From Dryocosmus kuriphilus (Eukaryota > Arthropoda > Insecta > Hymenoptera > Cynipidae): a stretch of 64,000 nucleotides of DNA. The position numbers and the translations under genes are program-made. Positions 47,190 through 57,785 of the stretch are shown here, one piece after another. The DNA lies in contig CM076192.1 of the NCBI GenBank assembly GCA_038277395.1, positions 16,902,299 through 16,966,298 of the forward strand, written 5' to 3'. The notes beneath the pieces are model-generated. The model was not told the origin of the DNA. It saw only the letters and a list, made by a program, of their open reading frames with translations, and ran no database searches. Numbering within the stretch: position 1 is the stretch's first letter; each line of letters starts with the position of its first letter.

Positions 47190-49390
47190 TTTTTTAAATT
47201 AAAGCTTCCAAAACTTCACACAAAACTGTCAAGGAATATCCGATTTATTCGAAAATACTTATAATTAGTGCGCAAACTTATAAAACATGACATCTAAGAG
47301 CATTAGATATTTAAAAAATTACAATTGTTATAAACAAATAAATAAACAAAAATGAACTTTGTAGGTATTATAAACGATATTTAAGCACTTCAGATGTGTA
47401 TTTTTGGATAATAAGGTGTCCATAAAGATATTTAAAAGTAACTTGTAAAAGGTAAAGACGATTTGTTATTTGATTAAACAATTTTTTATGAACAAATGCA
47501 TCATTTCTGCATGTTCAAATAAATTGATCTTATTTTATTAACAATATCGACAGTAAATATCTCGCGCTTAGCTTTTATACACGATTCTTTGATATTCTCC
47601 AGTAATTGTTAATTTTTTAAACAAAATTAGTTAACAAATGCACAGCATGGTCATTTTTCAATATACGCAGTTTATTTTTTATTTGAAAATCAACTGCAAT
47701 TATGTTAGAAATATCTCCTGCTATGATGCTTCGTCATTAAAAAATAATTATTAATTTTTTACCAAACATAATAAACAAATACATTATTTCGACATTTTTC
47801 AACAGATAAATTTAATTTCTCCAAATATATCATTTATTAATATCTTCGCGTTTCTATATTTAACTGACCGGTAACAATTTATAATTGTTGTTAAAAAATA
47901 TAATAAGCAAATGCATAATTTCGCCACTTAGTAGATAGATTTCGTTTTTCAGCATAATGAATTAAAATTATATAACCAATCTGCCTGAACTGTGATAATT
48001 TGCTGTTAGATAATAATTTTAAAATGTTTTAAACAATTTTAATGAACAAATATGCTGTATGGCTGTTTTCTGATGAAAACATTTTACTTTTTTTTTATGA
48101 AATCGACTATAAATTAGTAAACAATGTATCTCTGTTATAATACCTTATCATCAGCCAGGCACTGCTTATTATTTTGATATTTTTTCGCAAAAATAGCTCG
48201 GAGTTATAAACAAACCTCTTTCGACATATGAAAGATATAAACTTCAAATACTTTACACTTGCTGAAACTATTTCAGATGCAAATTAAAGGAAGAGTGCCT
48301 GGATTTCTACTACAATTCCTACTAGTTACTGCTGATCTGTACTCGGGGAAAAAGGGTGTTTTCATCATAAAATTGACTTAGAGTATATTTGTTTATTAAA
48401 TTTATTTAAAACTGTTTAAATTGTTATCCAACATCAAATTATCACAGTTCGGGCATATTGTTGACACAATTTTAATTCATTACGCTAAAAACATAATTTA
48501 TCTACTAAGAAGTGGCGAAGTTATGCATTTGTTTATTATATTTTTAACAAATTGTCAAAAGAAATTGTAACAAGTTACAAAGTGTTACTTATTAGTGAAA
48601 TATAAAAACATAGTGCTAATGTGAAGATATTAGTAAATGACAAATTTGAAAAAATGAAATTTTTATTTTGAAAAATGCCGAAACAATGTATTTGTTTAAT
48701 AAGTTTGTTTAGAAAATTAAGGATGATTTTTTCATAACGGAGTGTTATAGCAAGCGACTTTTTTAACATAACTACAGTTCGTTTTAAACAAAACGAACGA
48801 ATTTCGTATAGTGAAAAATGACCTTACTGCGAATTTGTTTACTAATTTTGGTTAAACAATTAACAATTAGTGGAGAAAATCAGAGAATCGCGCATAAAAG
48901 CTAAGAGCGAGATATTTACTGTCGATCATGTTATGAAAATGAGACCAATCTATTTAAAAATGCCGAAATTATGCATTTGTTTATAAAGAAGTTGTTGAAA
49001 CAATTAATAAATGGACTTTAGCTTTTAAAAGTCACTTGTAAATATCTTTATAGACACATTTTCATTCAAAAATACACGTCTGAAGTGCTTAAATATCGTT
49101 TATAGTACAAAATTTATTTTGTTGATTTATTTATTTTTAACAATTCTAAATTTTTTTAATGTCTGATGCTTCTGGATGTCGTTTTTAATAAATCTAAGCA
49201 CTAATTATAAGCACTCGCGAATAAATCGGATAACTTTCTACAAAATGGCACCTTAGAAAAGAAAAAATTTTTTTTAAAAATACATTTTCATTGTTAAATA
49301 AAAAAATTAAAGTATCTATTTCAAAAATAGTCCTTGACAGATTTGCGCGAAGTTTTAGAAGCTTTGATCTGAAAAGGTAGAACAAAAATA
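47190..49390. repeat. Second long fold-back element, AT-rich
   Basis: The left arm 47190-48240 and the right arm 48370-49390 are imperfect reverse complements. Examples are aaagcttccaaaacttc at 47201 against the complement near 49355, the gacagtaaatatctcgcgc block at 47549 against the complement near 48910, and taaacgatatttaagcact at 47371 against the complement near 49090. Within each arm units of about 135-145 bases recur around aacaaatgcat. The centre is about 48240-48370. No coding sequence. Confidence 0.83.
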
Positions 49391-49550
49391 AACATATTTA
49401 CGAACTCCTGATCAATTATTAGTCAATTAGAGTTCCGATTTTAAATATTATCTCGAAATTGAAAAAATCTTAGAGTAAAGATATATAGGGTGTCTCAATA
49501 TTGCTAATTAGGATAAAATTTTATAATGCAAACGTTCCAGCAAAACTAAA

Positions 49551-51191
49551 ATGGTAGAAACAAATAATAGTGAAAGCGATCAGAACAGATTGATGCTGGA
49601 AGAGGCAGCCGCATTCTCAACCCAAGATACTAATACGAACAATGTTACGGTTAGGCGTCGTCGTTACACCCGAAAATACGGGAGCAATTTCTAGAAAGAC
49701 ACGAGTAAATAGAACAATATGACGCGGTAGTTTTTTTTTTTAGAAGAAACCCAGAAGTTTCACAAGTAGGAAATTTTAATAGAACACAGAGTACTCCTAA
49801 CACACGAAGACTAATTCTTAACAATCATAACCAATCGCTTTCTTGGGACAGTACAGACTTACCCACCTTAGGCATTCCTAATTAACAGAAAAATTTGGCA
49901 AATAATTTTGACCAGCTCAATACAGTAAATAACGAAACTTTCTATAAGTAGATTCTTTCCTAGAAAATAACACACAATTTTAACAGAAATCGATACATTG
50001 TCAGAATACGATGAAAAACAAGATCGAGATCGTGAAAAATTTATAAGATAACTAAGGGGCTCCGCCCCCTGCTCGCTTCGCTCGCCAACCCCCCTCGGGT
50101 GTATTTCTTTCAGTATTCTGTATTCCTATCAGTATTCTGTATTATATAGTATGTTTTACGAAATCTCTTTTTCTTTTCATATTTTTCAGTTGTAAAATTT
50201 TCTTTTTTTCCCAAAACACGTTTTTTCTGAAGCTGCTCCACTCTTAAATTTTGAACTTTTCTTCTTCCTAACTCCTTTCGTTACATTGTAGCCTTCCGCG
50301 TCCGTTCAAATTAATCGATTCCTCCTTTCTTCTTCCAAAAGTTTTTGCCTCGGAGGCATGACGCAATGAACACGATAAAGGAGCAACACACAAAGTATAT
50401 TTATAGATGTGACGCGCGGGACCTTCGCCACCAGACTGATGGTCGAGTTTTATTCTTCATTCTTCCTTATACGATATTCGCAGTCACCACCTGAAAAATT
50501 TTTTATATAATAGAAGGATTGGAGGAACATCATAATTTAAGAAAATTAAATACAACCGCGAGCCACACAGCCCACAGTTCATTCGAAAATAGAGAGGAAC
50601 AGATTAATCCTGAAAGTAGAAAAAATAAACAGGGAATCACGAAATAGGCAGACAACACAATTTGATCTAAGAGAAAGATCAGAAGAACCGCGTAGAATTT
50701 CGGGATATAGTATTGTAAATTGTAACAGGAGAAGATAGAGTAATCTGAGAATACAAGATACAGATGACAGTGGACCGTTGGAGTACAGGATAAACTCAAT
50801 TCAAAACAGATTCCGTGGAATTTTAACAACACGCGATAATTCAACAAGACACTCGAGAATCTATTTAAATAACCCAGATACAGAAGACGAACCAGATAAT
50901 AATAACAACGAGAATATTTCGGAGATTTATTTCCCTTTCGGAATGATTCAGACTCCATTTCAAATAATGCGAAAATGTGTTTCTAACCTCTGTATTACTC
51001 TGTGTTGTACCACAAATAATATAAAAAATGAAGTGATACAGCATGTTTTCACCTATGTACCAGCCAGTGCACCAACAATCGATCTAGAAAACAAGTTAGA
51101 TAATAAATCTATTAACGTGTTACACCACCCTGGCGCTCGGATAAATAGGTATAAAAATAAACTTTTTTTGACGCAGCCATTAAGTGTATGA
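49551..51191 (+). pseudogene. Unrecognised degenerate coding-like sequence
   Basis: Plus-strand pieces: 49551-49694 (MVETNNSESDQNRLMLEEAA, then a basic VRRRRYTRKYG ending in a stop), 49742-49880 (RRNPEVSQVGNFNRTQ, then LSWDSTDLPTLGIPN and a stop), a short acidic piece ending at about 50050 (LSEYDEKQDRDREKFIR), an Arg-rich piece around 50640-50735 and a longer open piece at 50778-51191 with two Cys pairs and HHPGARINRYKNKLF at the end. Codon-like order and composition (Asn, Gln, Arg rich) persist across stops, so a decayed ORF is likelier than chance. I do not recognise the family. An alternative is a poorly conserved gag-like region. An unrelated insert at 50056-50470 interrupts it. Confidence 0.4.
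50056..50099. repeat. GC-rich hairpin words ggctccgcccc / cgcttcgctcgc
   Basis: ggggctccgcccc is a perfect short palindrome with a three-base loop, followed by gctcgcttcgctcgc, which also folds back. Similar cgcttcgcg words occur at 14988 and 15176. I suspect the end of a small non-autonomous element but see no partner end. Confidence 0.4.
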
Positions 51192-51764
51192 AATAATCTT
51201 AATTTTAGACATACACCTAGTAGTTTTATAAACAATTCTCAATATTAACGAATAAAACAAATTTTGAAATGTCGGAGATATAAGCCGATAAGTAGGACCC
51301 TGTTTCGAAAATCCTTGCTGATGGTGTACTTGATTTCTCTATCAGGCATTGTCTGAAACATAAAACAAAATTTTTTTCTCATTTAGAAGGGCAATAGCTA
51401 AGAAGTGACGTTGGGAAGAATTTTTAAAAATTTTTTTTGTAGAAATGAGAGTTTTTTGAAGAAAACTCGAATTTTCGAAATTTTGAGTTTAAAAAATTTT
51501 TTAATTTTGAACGTGGCATCCAATCGAAAAAATTCAACGTCACGCCTTAGATAATATTATAGAAACTAAGTGTTCTAAATTCTAACCAGGTCGGTTTAAT
51601 ATATCTTGAGATATCGTGCAGACCAGTTTGAAAAAAGTAGTTTCGAGAAAAACGCAAAAGAAGAAACAGTACGGCGTCAGAGTCAACCAAATATTTTTTT
51701 AAATTACCTTCAATCTGTGATTTCTGGACCATACATGAGGTCTTATATTGTTACCGCGATGTCT

Positions 51765-51905
51765 TCCGCCTCCTTTTGAGCAGCTCTTTTCAGTCTCCTG
51801 GCCTCTTTAATCTCCTGTTGGTCTCTCATGTTGGCTATGGTTATTCGTTGAGAATCCAAGTTTTCGGTATAATTTCGGTAATAGTTTAAATTTTGTAATG
51901 GTTAG
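51765..51905 (-). pseudogene. Unrecognised charged helical fragment
   Basis: On the minus strand 51905 to 51752 is open and reads TENLDSQRITIANMRDQQ and then EIKEARRLKRAAQKEAED before IAVTI and a stop. The Lys/Arg/Glu pattern is that of a coiled coil or DNA-binding helix. It lies downstream of the exon at 52146-52280 in the same orientation, but I find no acceptor that joins them in frame. Confidence 0.35.
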
Positions 51906-52145
51906 ACGCTTAAAATATTCTTAAAAGTATAAAAAATTTATCTAGCTAAAGAAAAATGCGATTTTTTGAAAATCTCAAGGTGCTGTAACCCCTTAAATTT
52001 AGAAGGAGGTAATCTATGAAACTTCAAAGAATTTCAGGATAAATTCACTTTAACAGGGGTAGTGTAAAGATAAAGCTTATAAGAATATTATAGCTTTATT
52101 CTAGAACAGAATAATCACGCAGGCGAATAGATACTACTCACTCAC

Positions 52146-52280
52146 TTTTTGAGATAAGGACATATCATATATGTTCATAGATTCGGGTGCGACCCTGCAA
52201 GCTTTTGGCCCTAAATCCATTCCTTGTCTGACTGCATCGGCGTCAACTTTTAATTCAATAAAATATCTTTTTTGTAATGC
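52146..52280 (-). CDS. Candidate internal exon, unnamed
   Basis: The minus strand has an acceptor AATACACAG ending at 52281 and a strong donor AAA|GTGAGT at 52146/52145. The 135 bases between them are open with 45 codons in phase 0: ALQKRYFIELKVDADAVRQG, then MDLGPKACRVAPESMN and IYDMSLSQK. The composition is that of an ordinary folded protein, unlike the surrounding AT-rich noise. The next good acceptor downstream (ttttctttag near 51946) would add only 11 codons before a stop. I do not recognise the protein. It could be a host gene exon, a captured exon or part of an unknown element. Confidence 0.45.
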
Positions 52281-52689
52281 CTGTGTATTTAGACCGTCAC
52301 AACACTAAATATAACAATTTTTGACTTTTTCCTTGTTCCTGAGTAGTAACTGTAATTTTTCAATTGCTATTATCAAGAATCAAAAGAAACACATATTTTC
52401 CTTGCGAATTTTTACTTTTGGGGCAAGGATTAGGGGTGGAAACTTGAAAAACCTTGTTTTTGTCCATTTTTTAATATTTATAACAAAAGAGTTCCAAATG
52501 CTAGACCCTTCGAAAAGGTTCTAAAATATCGCAAAGATTCTTGAAAGCCACCATCATAGAGTTACCTGAGGTAACTTGAGCTAATTATTTATGTCAAAAG
52601 CTGCCTCGAGAAATTGTTCAGTCTAACGTTACATTGGCTTTCATACGTGCAAAATTTCATTAAAATAATCATGTGCATCAAAAAACTTA

Positions 52690-52936
52690 CTCTCGGTGCT
52701 TAAAAATGTATTATCTTTAAAATAAGGTAACGAAAACTTCTCTTTTCTGGCGGCAGCGTACTTCTAGGCGAAGATCCTTTTCCTTGATTTGCTTCTAAGT
52801 ATGTATCTACAAAAATTATGTAACATCCTTCCATAATTGGATGCGTTATATCATCAGGCGATAAAGCGTCAAAATTGTCTCGAACCTTTGTTAGTGCCTT
52901 AATGAAAAGCGTTTCCTTAGTTTTGAGTTACTCCAT
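52690..52936 (-). pseudogene. Candidate first exon, unnamed, with an early stop
   Basis: On the minus strand ATG at 52936 is followed by a stop at codon 3 (52930), then a long in-frame run: LKTKETLFIKALTKVRDNF, DALSPDDITHPIMEGCYIIF, VDTYLEANQGKGSSPRST, LPPEKRSFRYLILK, ending at a stop near 52709. A splice-donor-like GAGA|GTAAGT lies just after, at about 52691. The run has strong protein character. Alone it may be the start of the same gene as the exon at 52146-52280. I do not recognise the family; a retroelement gag-like start is one alternative. Confidence 0.42.
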
Positions 52937-53039
52937 TGTAGTGTTGTTGATATCAGTAGTAGTAGAAGGGCTATGTGAGGCGGAACATGCATACAAGCTT
53001 GTCAGGTGCTTTTGAATATGCGAGGGTAGTGATAAGAGG

Positions 53040-53880
53040 GTGGAAGAGTGAGAAATTTAAAGATGAAAAGAGAAGGATCAAGGCTGAGTGATGTGTCAGA
53101 CGTTCATACTTTTACTTTCACTCAAACACGTGTCCACTTCTCATACAGACAATCAAAATAATTTGTCCTTTGACGTAAAAGTATGTTATCCCCACTACTT
53201 ATGTTTCAGCGCATATAAGCGGGACACAGTGAGAATCCATCACTGTTTTTTGAGAGTACTTGGCACGGTCTACGTTATATTTTATAGAACCCTTAATTTC
53301 ACAGTTTAAAGTAGCGTCACACGTGGTAAGCCGAAACTTAAACTGTTCTAAAGCTACTTTTTTAGCCGAATTTTCTTAACTCATCTGCTCAAATCCGATT
53401 CGTAGTACCATGTTTAATTATTGAAATTATTTAAATTTTTATAAAGGGTGGAGTAAAACTAAAGAGAAAGAGGAGTCATAATTAAAAACAAGTATAAGGC
53501 TCAATATACCTATAACCAGTTTATTTAATTTAAGTTGAAGAAGGTTCATAGTTTGTACACGGAAAAAAAATGCTGGAAATTTTTCTTGACGAAGTACGTG
53601 ACTTCAGGATAGGCTTCTTAAACTGTGTCGAGCAGTCAAATATATATTAAATCTACATACGAAATATGTAATCCGTTTAACACTAGAGAAATAAAGTCTT
53701 CAAGCCAGTCAAGAAAGGGTTCTTGGACTATCAGGGCAAACATTTATACTAATAAAAAACAAAAAAATTTTTTTTTTGAATTTATAATATTATTATCTAT
53801 AATTTACATACTTATTTTATCTTAATAATACATACTATTACTACTTATAATAATCGCACACTATAAACGCTTCGAAAATT
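53040..53880. other. Stretch without recognisable feature
   Basis: Mostly AT-rich. The short open frames on both strands are not supported by any family wording. Confidence 0.4.
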
Positions 53881-53882
53881 TG

Positions 53883-53955
53883 GACGCACGCTGTGGGGAT
53901 TCGAACTACAGTACTCTCTCCGAGTAATACCACTCCGATTAGTGCCATGCCCCTA
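53883..53955 (-). mobile_element. tRNA-like SINE head
   Basis: The minus strand reads box A-like tggcactaatcgg (one base too long) and a perfect box B gttcgaatccc with a T stem of about five pairs. The following sequence does not fold as a tRNA acceptor, so this looks like a SINE head or a tRNA pseudogene. The body of the SINE would extend to lower coordinates. Confidence 0.5.
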
Positions 53956-54419
53956 GATCCGCTCGAATGCTTCCCCCTCCAGCACACAGTTCCGTGATAT
54001 GGAATCACTCCTTCTGTGTAATACTGCTCTAAACACCAGTTTTCCGTTGTTTTTTTGGTACTACTCAGAAGGAGCGGAACAAAAGAGCTAGAGTGGGGGT
54101 ATAGCTCGACTGCGGCAGTTACTCCCCTATTCCCCCGATGCAGTATTACTCGAAGCGAATACTGTACCTACTTCCATATAACTAACGCAACTTATACCTA
54201 ACCGCCCAGACGGCTAACCTAGCATGCTGAAATCAGGTAAAAGATCATGGCTATATTCGACAGTTAGAAAATACGGGGTGGTATAAACAGATTCTGGGTC
54301 GGGGCTCCGAGTTAGACAATTTGCTACGAGGCTGACGGCTATTAAGCAAAGCAGGTGTGAAAATGCTGTAGCAGGTGTCCTACTATGTAGTTGTTTATTC
54401 ATAGTATATGATTAATTAA

Positions 54420-55300
54420 ATAAATTGTTTAAACTATTCTCGTTTAAATAAATGAAAAATATAGTTTTTTCACGAAAAATTATTTTTCGATCAAGAGGTG
54501 ATTTTACGTTGTTTAAACAATTCATTTAAATTCCTGAGCTACAGAAAAACTAATTAAACCATTCGATTCTAAGGAAAAAATGACATAAAGTTCATGTATT
54601 AGAAAATTTTTTTCTTTAGCCAATTTCATATGTAGTAATAGTATAAATAATTACGTAGTACTATGATACCTGATAAAATTGCTGATTGAAAATTAAATTA
54701 TGTTGTTTTTATCTTCGAAAATTCAAAAATTGTATCGCAGATTGAATAAATTAATAACAAATTTTAAGAAATGAAACTTTTTTGTTCTTTGTGTACTTTT
54801 TTCAAAAGATGTAAAAGCTATTGGTCAAAAAGATTTGAAACTTGGTCAAAACCATACTTGAGCTTACTCTCTTAAATGATAAAAGAATTATTGTGATATA
54901 TTCGAAAATACTTTTCATAAATTGTTATTAAAATAATGGTTACTTTGAATACAGTTTCCTATGAGAAATAGCAATTTTGTAACAAAAATTTGTGAAAGGT
55001 ATTCTCGACTCTAAATCAAAATAATTTTATTTTATTTTAAGAGTATTAACCTCGAATAATTTTGTGTCTCTGTTTTAGGTTTTTTGACCAATAGTTTTGT
55101 GATATTATTTCACAAATATGCGTGTTTTACTTAAATGAATTGTTTATAACGCTTTAACTTAAGAAAGATGCATCTTAGGAAAAAATGACAAGGAACAAAG
55201 AAGTCTTATTTCAGACTCAAAGATTCTGAAAATTATTGTAGACATTTTTTTAAAATATATAAGGAAATGAAACACCGAGACGTGCCTTCACTTCGTGCCG
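54420..55300. other. AT-rich stretch without recognisable feature
   Basis: No coding potential or repeat partner seen. It contains runs such as attgtttaaa and cacgaaaaat. Confidence 0.4.
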
Positions 55301-55310
55301 TGGATAATGT

Positions 55311-56040
55311 TAAAGAGTTTAGTTTAGTTTAGTTTAGAGTTTATTCAAGCTTTGGGACAATGTCCCCTAAGGCAAAAAATATAAGTATAATATATTTGAG
55401 TACAATATAATTTATAGTTTATAATATAGTGTAATAGTGTAATATAAAATTATAATCTAGTAATAATATAATGAATGTAATTGAGTAGAAATTATGAAAA
55501 CACATTGGGGCCTATTAGAAGCTATATGAGTGACGTTTGGTCAGACAGTAAATGGTGGAGAAGATCGATCTTAAATGTGGAGTTTAGCAGAAGAGACAGA
55601 AAAAGAATTGAAATATGCTGATGTAGGGATGTAAAGTAAGTTTCCATCTCTTCTTGTAACACGACTCCGAACATTGTCGACATATTGAAATAGCTCGCGA
55701 GGAAACGAAGGATTACCTGAGCTAAGGATACAGTAAAGGTTGATGGCCATAAAGTATTTTCGCCGATTTTTTATTCTTAACCAATCAAGCTCACTAATAA
55801 ACGGTGATATGGATGCGTATCTTGGTAAATCGTAGATAAATCGTACGCACTGATTCAGTGTTCTCTGTAGTTTCACATCGAGTTCAAGAGACACATCGTC
55901 GCACACAAGACAACAGTAGTCAAAAAGAGGAAAGATGAGCGCAGATACTAATTTGATGGAGACAGGGTCTTGTTCCAGGTTAAATGTGTGTGAAAGCAGC
56001 CATTTAACGACAGGCGTTGACGTTTCTTGTCCATGCCATC
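55311..56040 (-). mobile_element. 5'-truncated LINE: RT C-terminal fragment and 3' UTR
   Basis: The minus strand from about 56040 to 55571 encodes SALIFPLFDYCCLVCDDVSL, then KLQRTLNQCVRFIYDLPRY and SELDWLRIKNRRKYFMAIN, the typical C-terminal wording of APE-type LINE reverse transcriptases after the catalytic palm (the LDYCD-type motif and WL...RR.Y.). The 3' UTR follows and the element ends at 55311 with a short TAAAC-type repeat tail (complement of agtttagtttagtttag). The 5' part of the element is missing. It differs from the LINE at 6240-11335. Confidence 0.8.
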
Positions 56041-57240
56041 AGTTGATAAGTTGTAAGTGGTAGTAGGTGACGACAGTGTAGGTATGAGACTTCGAAGACA
56101 CGATTGGTAAAACAGGATCGGTCAGTTACCATTTGAGGTCGGTAACACAGTCGATAAGGTAGAAAAGTATCATGCTTTCTTCACTCGGTCTATAAGGACA
56201 GACGTAAACTTATAACATTTCTTTGTGTCTGATATATTGCACGTACGGAGCCTCGTTGTAACGCCTGCTTATAAGGAGCCGCCCAGCCATCAACTGGTTT
56301 GCTTACATGGTGCGCTGGGAGGCATGAGATATGAGTTACTAAAGTAGATTGGAAACTCGCTGAATAATGAAATGCAATATGGCTTCTACAGACACTGTCA
56401 TGGGAATCCACACATCAACTGAACTGCGACCAGGGATGATTATGTACAATTAAATGCACATGCATTGTCTCTCTCTCTCCCTCTCTTGTATTCCCCACCC
56501 CCTCACTCCTCTATCCCCAAATCGCCTCTCTGCAAATTAGATAAACAGAGAAGCGACAAATGTTACTTGACGCAAGACATGCATTTCATCACACTTAAAT
56601 TTTTAACTTACATAACGACTTTTTAAAGTTAAATTAAATAAATTCGAATATACATCAAATATGAATTTCTACCCATTGGTGTTCCAAATCTGTGAAAGGA
56701 ACGAAATTCCATAGCTGTAGTTTGACGCATATTCTGATCAATGCGGAAAACGCGTGAAACTAAATAATAACATAAAGTAATAAGTACACAACTAGTTTAT
56801 CTGTAAGTGTTGTAATTTATTGTTATTGTTATTCGACATATTCAAATCCAGAAGGAATATATTCTCCTCTAAAGTAATAAAAGAAAAATTTTTTAGCCTG
56901 AACTGCTGCTTTCATCTTCTAGAACGTATAATTATATTGTGGATCCTAGAAAATTTTGTTTATTCTGTTGGTAAGTAGACCGCAAGCTCGTTCTCCCAGT
57001 CAGACACAAACTTTGTGCCTTATTGATTTTGAATTTTATAAATTTTTAAAACAGTGCACTTGACAGTACAGTAACAACGATTGCACAGGTAAAATTTCTT
57101 CCAACCGACCAACTTTATTCACAACACTGAGATCCATCTTCTGCAGGTAATTAACTTTGCACAGTATTCGATGGTAGACTGAGATCTTCGCAATACAATG
57201 CTGCCTTTATAGGCCAGTACCACAGTCTACTTACATTCTA
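56040..57240. other. Stretch without recognisable gene
   Basis: A CT microsatellite (56468-56486) and AT-rich sequence. A short minus frame at 56411-56190 has no family wording. Confidence 0.4.
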
Positions 57241-57301
57241 GAAGGTTCGAGGCATGTGGAGCAACTGTCCTGGTTTTTCCTTAGACGAATTTTCAAGAAG
57301 C

Positions 57302-57663
57302 ATCGATATTGGTTGTGACCTGTAATATTTACTCCTGGAAAGCTGTATCGAAGTTTAATGGAGGATCTACACCTTTGAGGCTACCGGTTTTGAGATTCTC
57401 TTGCTCGAACCTTCTACAAACTTTGATATTGGATTTTTCATCTCTAGAGATTCTGCTAGAAAGATCTATTGAAGTTTCCAGAAAGTTTGAAGCATTTGGA
57501 AGAATGGGGTATGTCTAGAATAATATCGATAAGGATCGATATTGACTTTTACCTCTGATATTTACTGCTTGAAAGGTCTATCGAAGTTTCTAGAAGCTTC
57601 TACGTCTTTGAGGCTACAGCTTTGAGATTCTCTTGGTCGAACATTCTAGAAACATTGATATTC
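57302..57663. repeat. 233-bp tandem repeat, two copies
   Basis: tcgatattg (57302 and 57536), atatttactcctgg / atatttactgcttg, and tttgagattctcttgctcg / tttgagattctcttggtcg recur at a shift of about 233 bases. The repeated ctagaagcttc-type words give a weak hairpin. Confidence 0.75.
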
Positions 57664-57759
57664 GCATGCATATAGGTTAGGAAGAAGTAGCAGACTTAGC
57701 GTTAAATAACCTTTGAATTAATGTTGAATGGGATCGAAGAGAAGGATAATGTTAGTATA

Positions 57760-57785
57760 ATAATAACAATAATAATAATAATAGT
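57760..57785. repeat. TAA-type microsatellite at the 5' border of an RLE element
   Basis: aataataacaataataataataatag lies directly before the element that starts at about 57786. TAA repeats also border the other RLE copies. Confidence 0.85.

Noticed and set aside
50056..50099. Plasmid or bacterial contamination suggested by the GC-rich words
   Set aside because: Flanking sequence is continuous AT-rich eukaryotic repeat DNA and the words recur elsewhere in the window.
50530..50958. A 142-residue hydrophobic minus-strand protein that could be a membrane protein
   Set aside because: It is antisense to an Arg/Glu-rich plus-strand run, so hydrophobicity is expected from the complement; no family wording.
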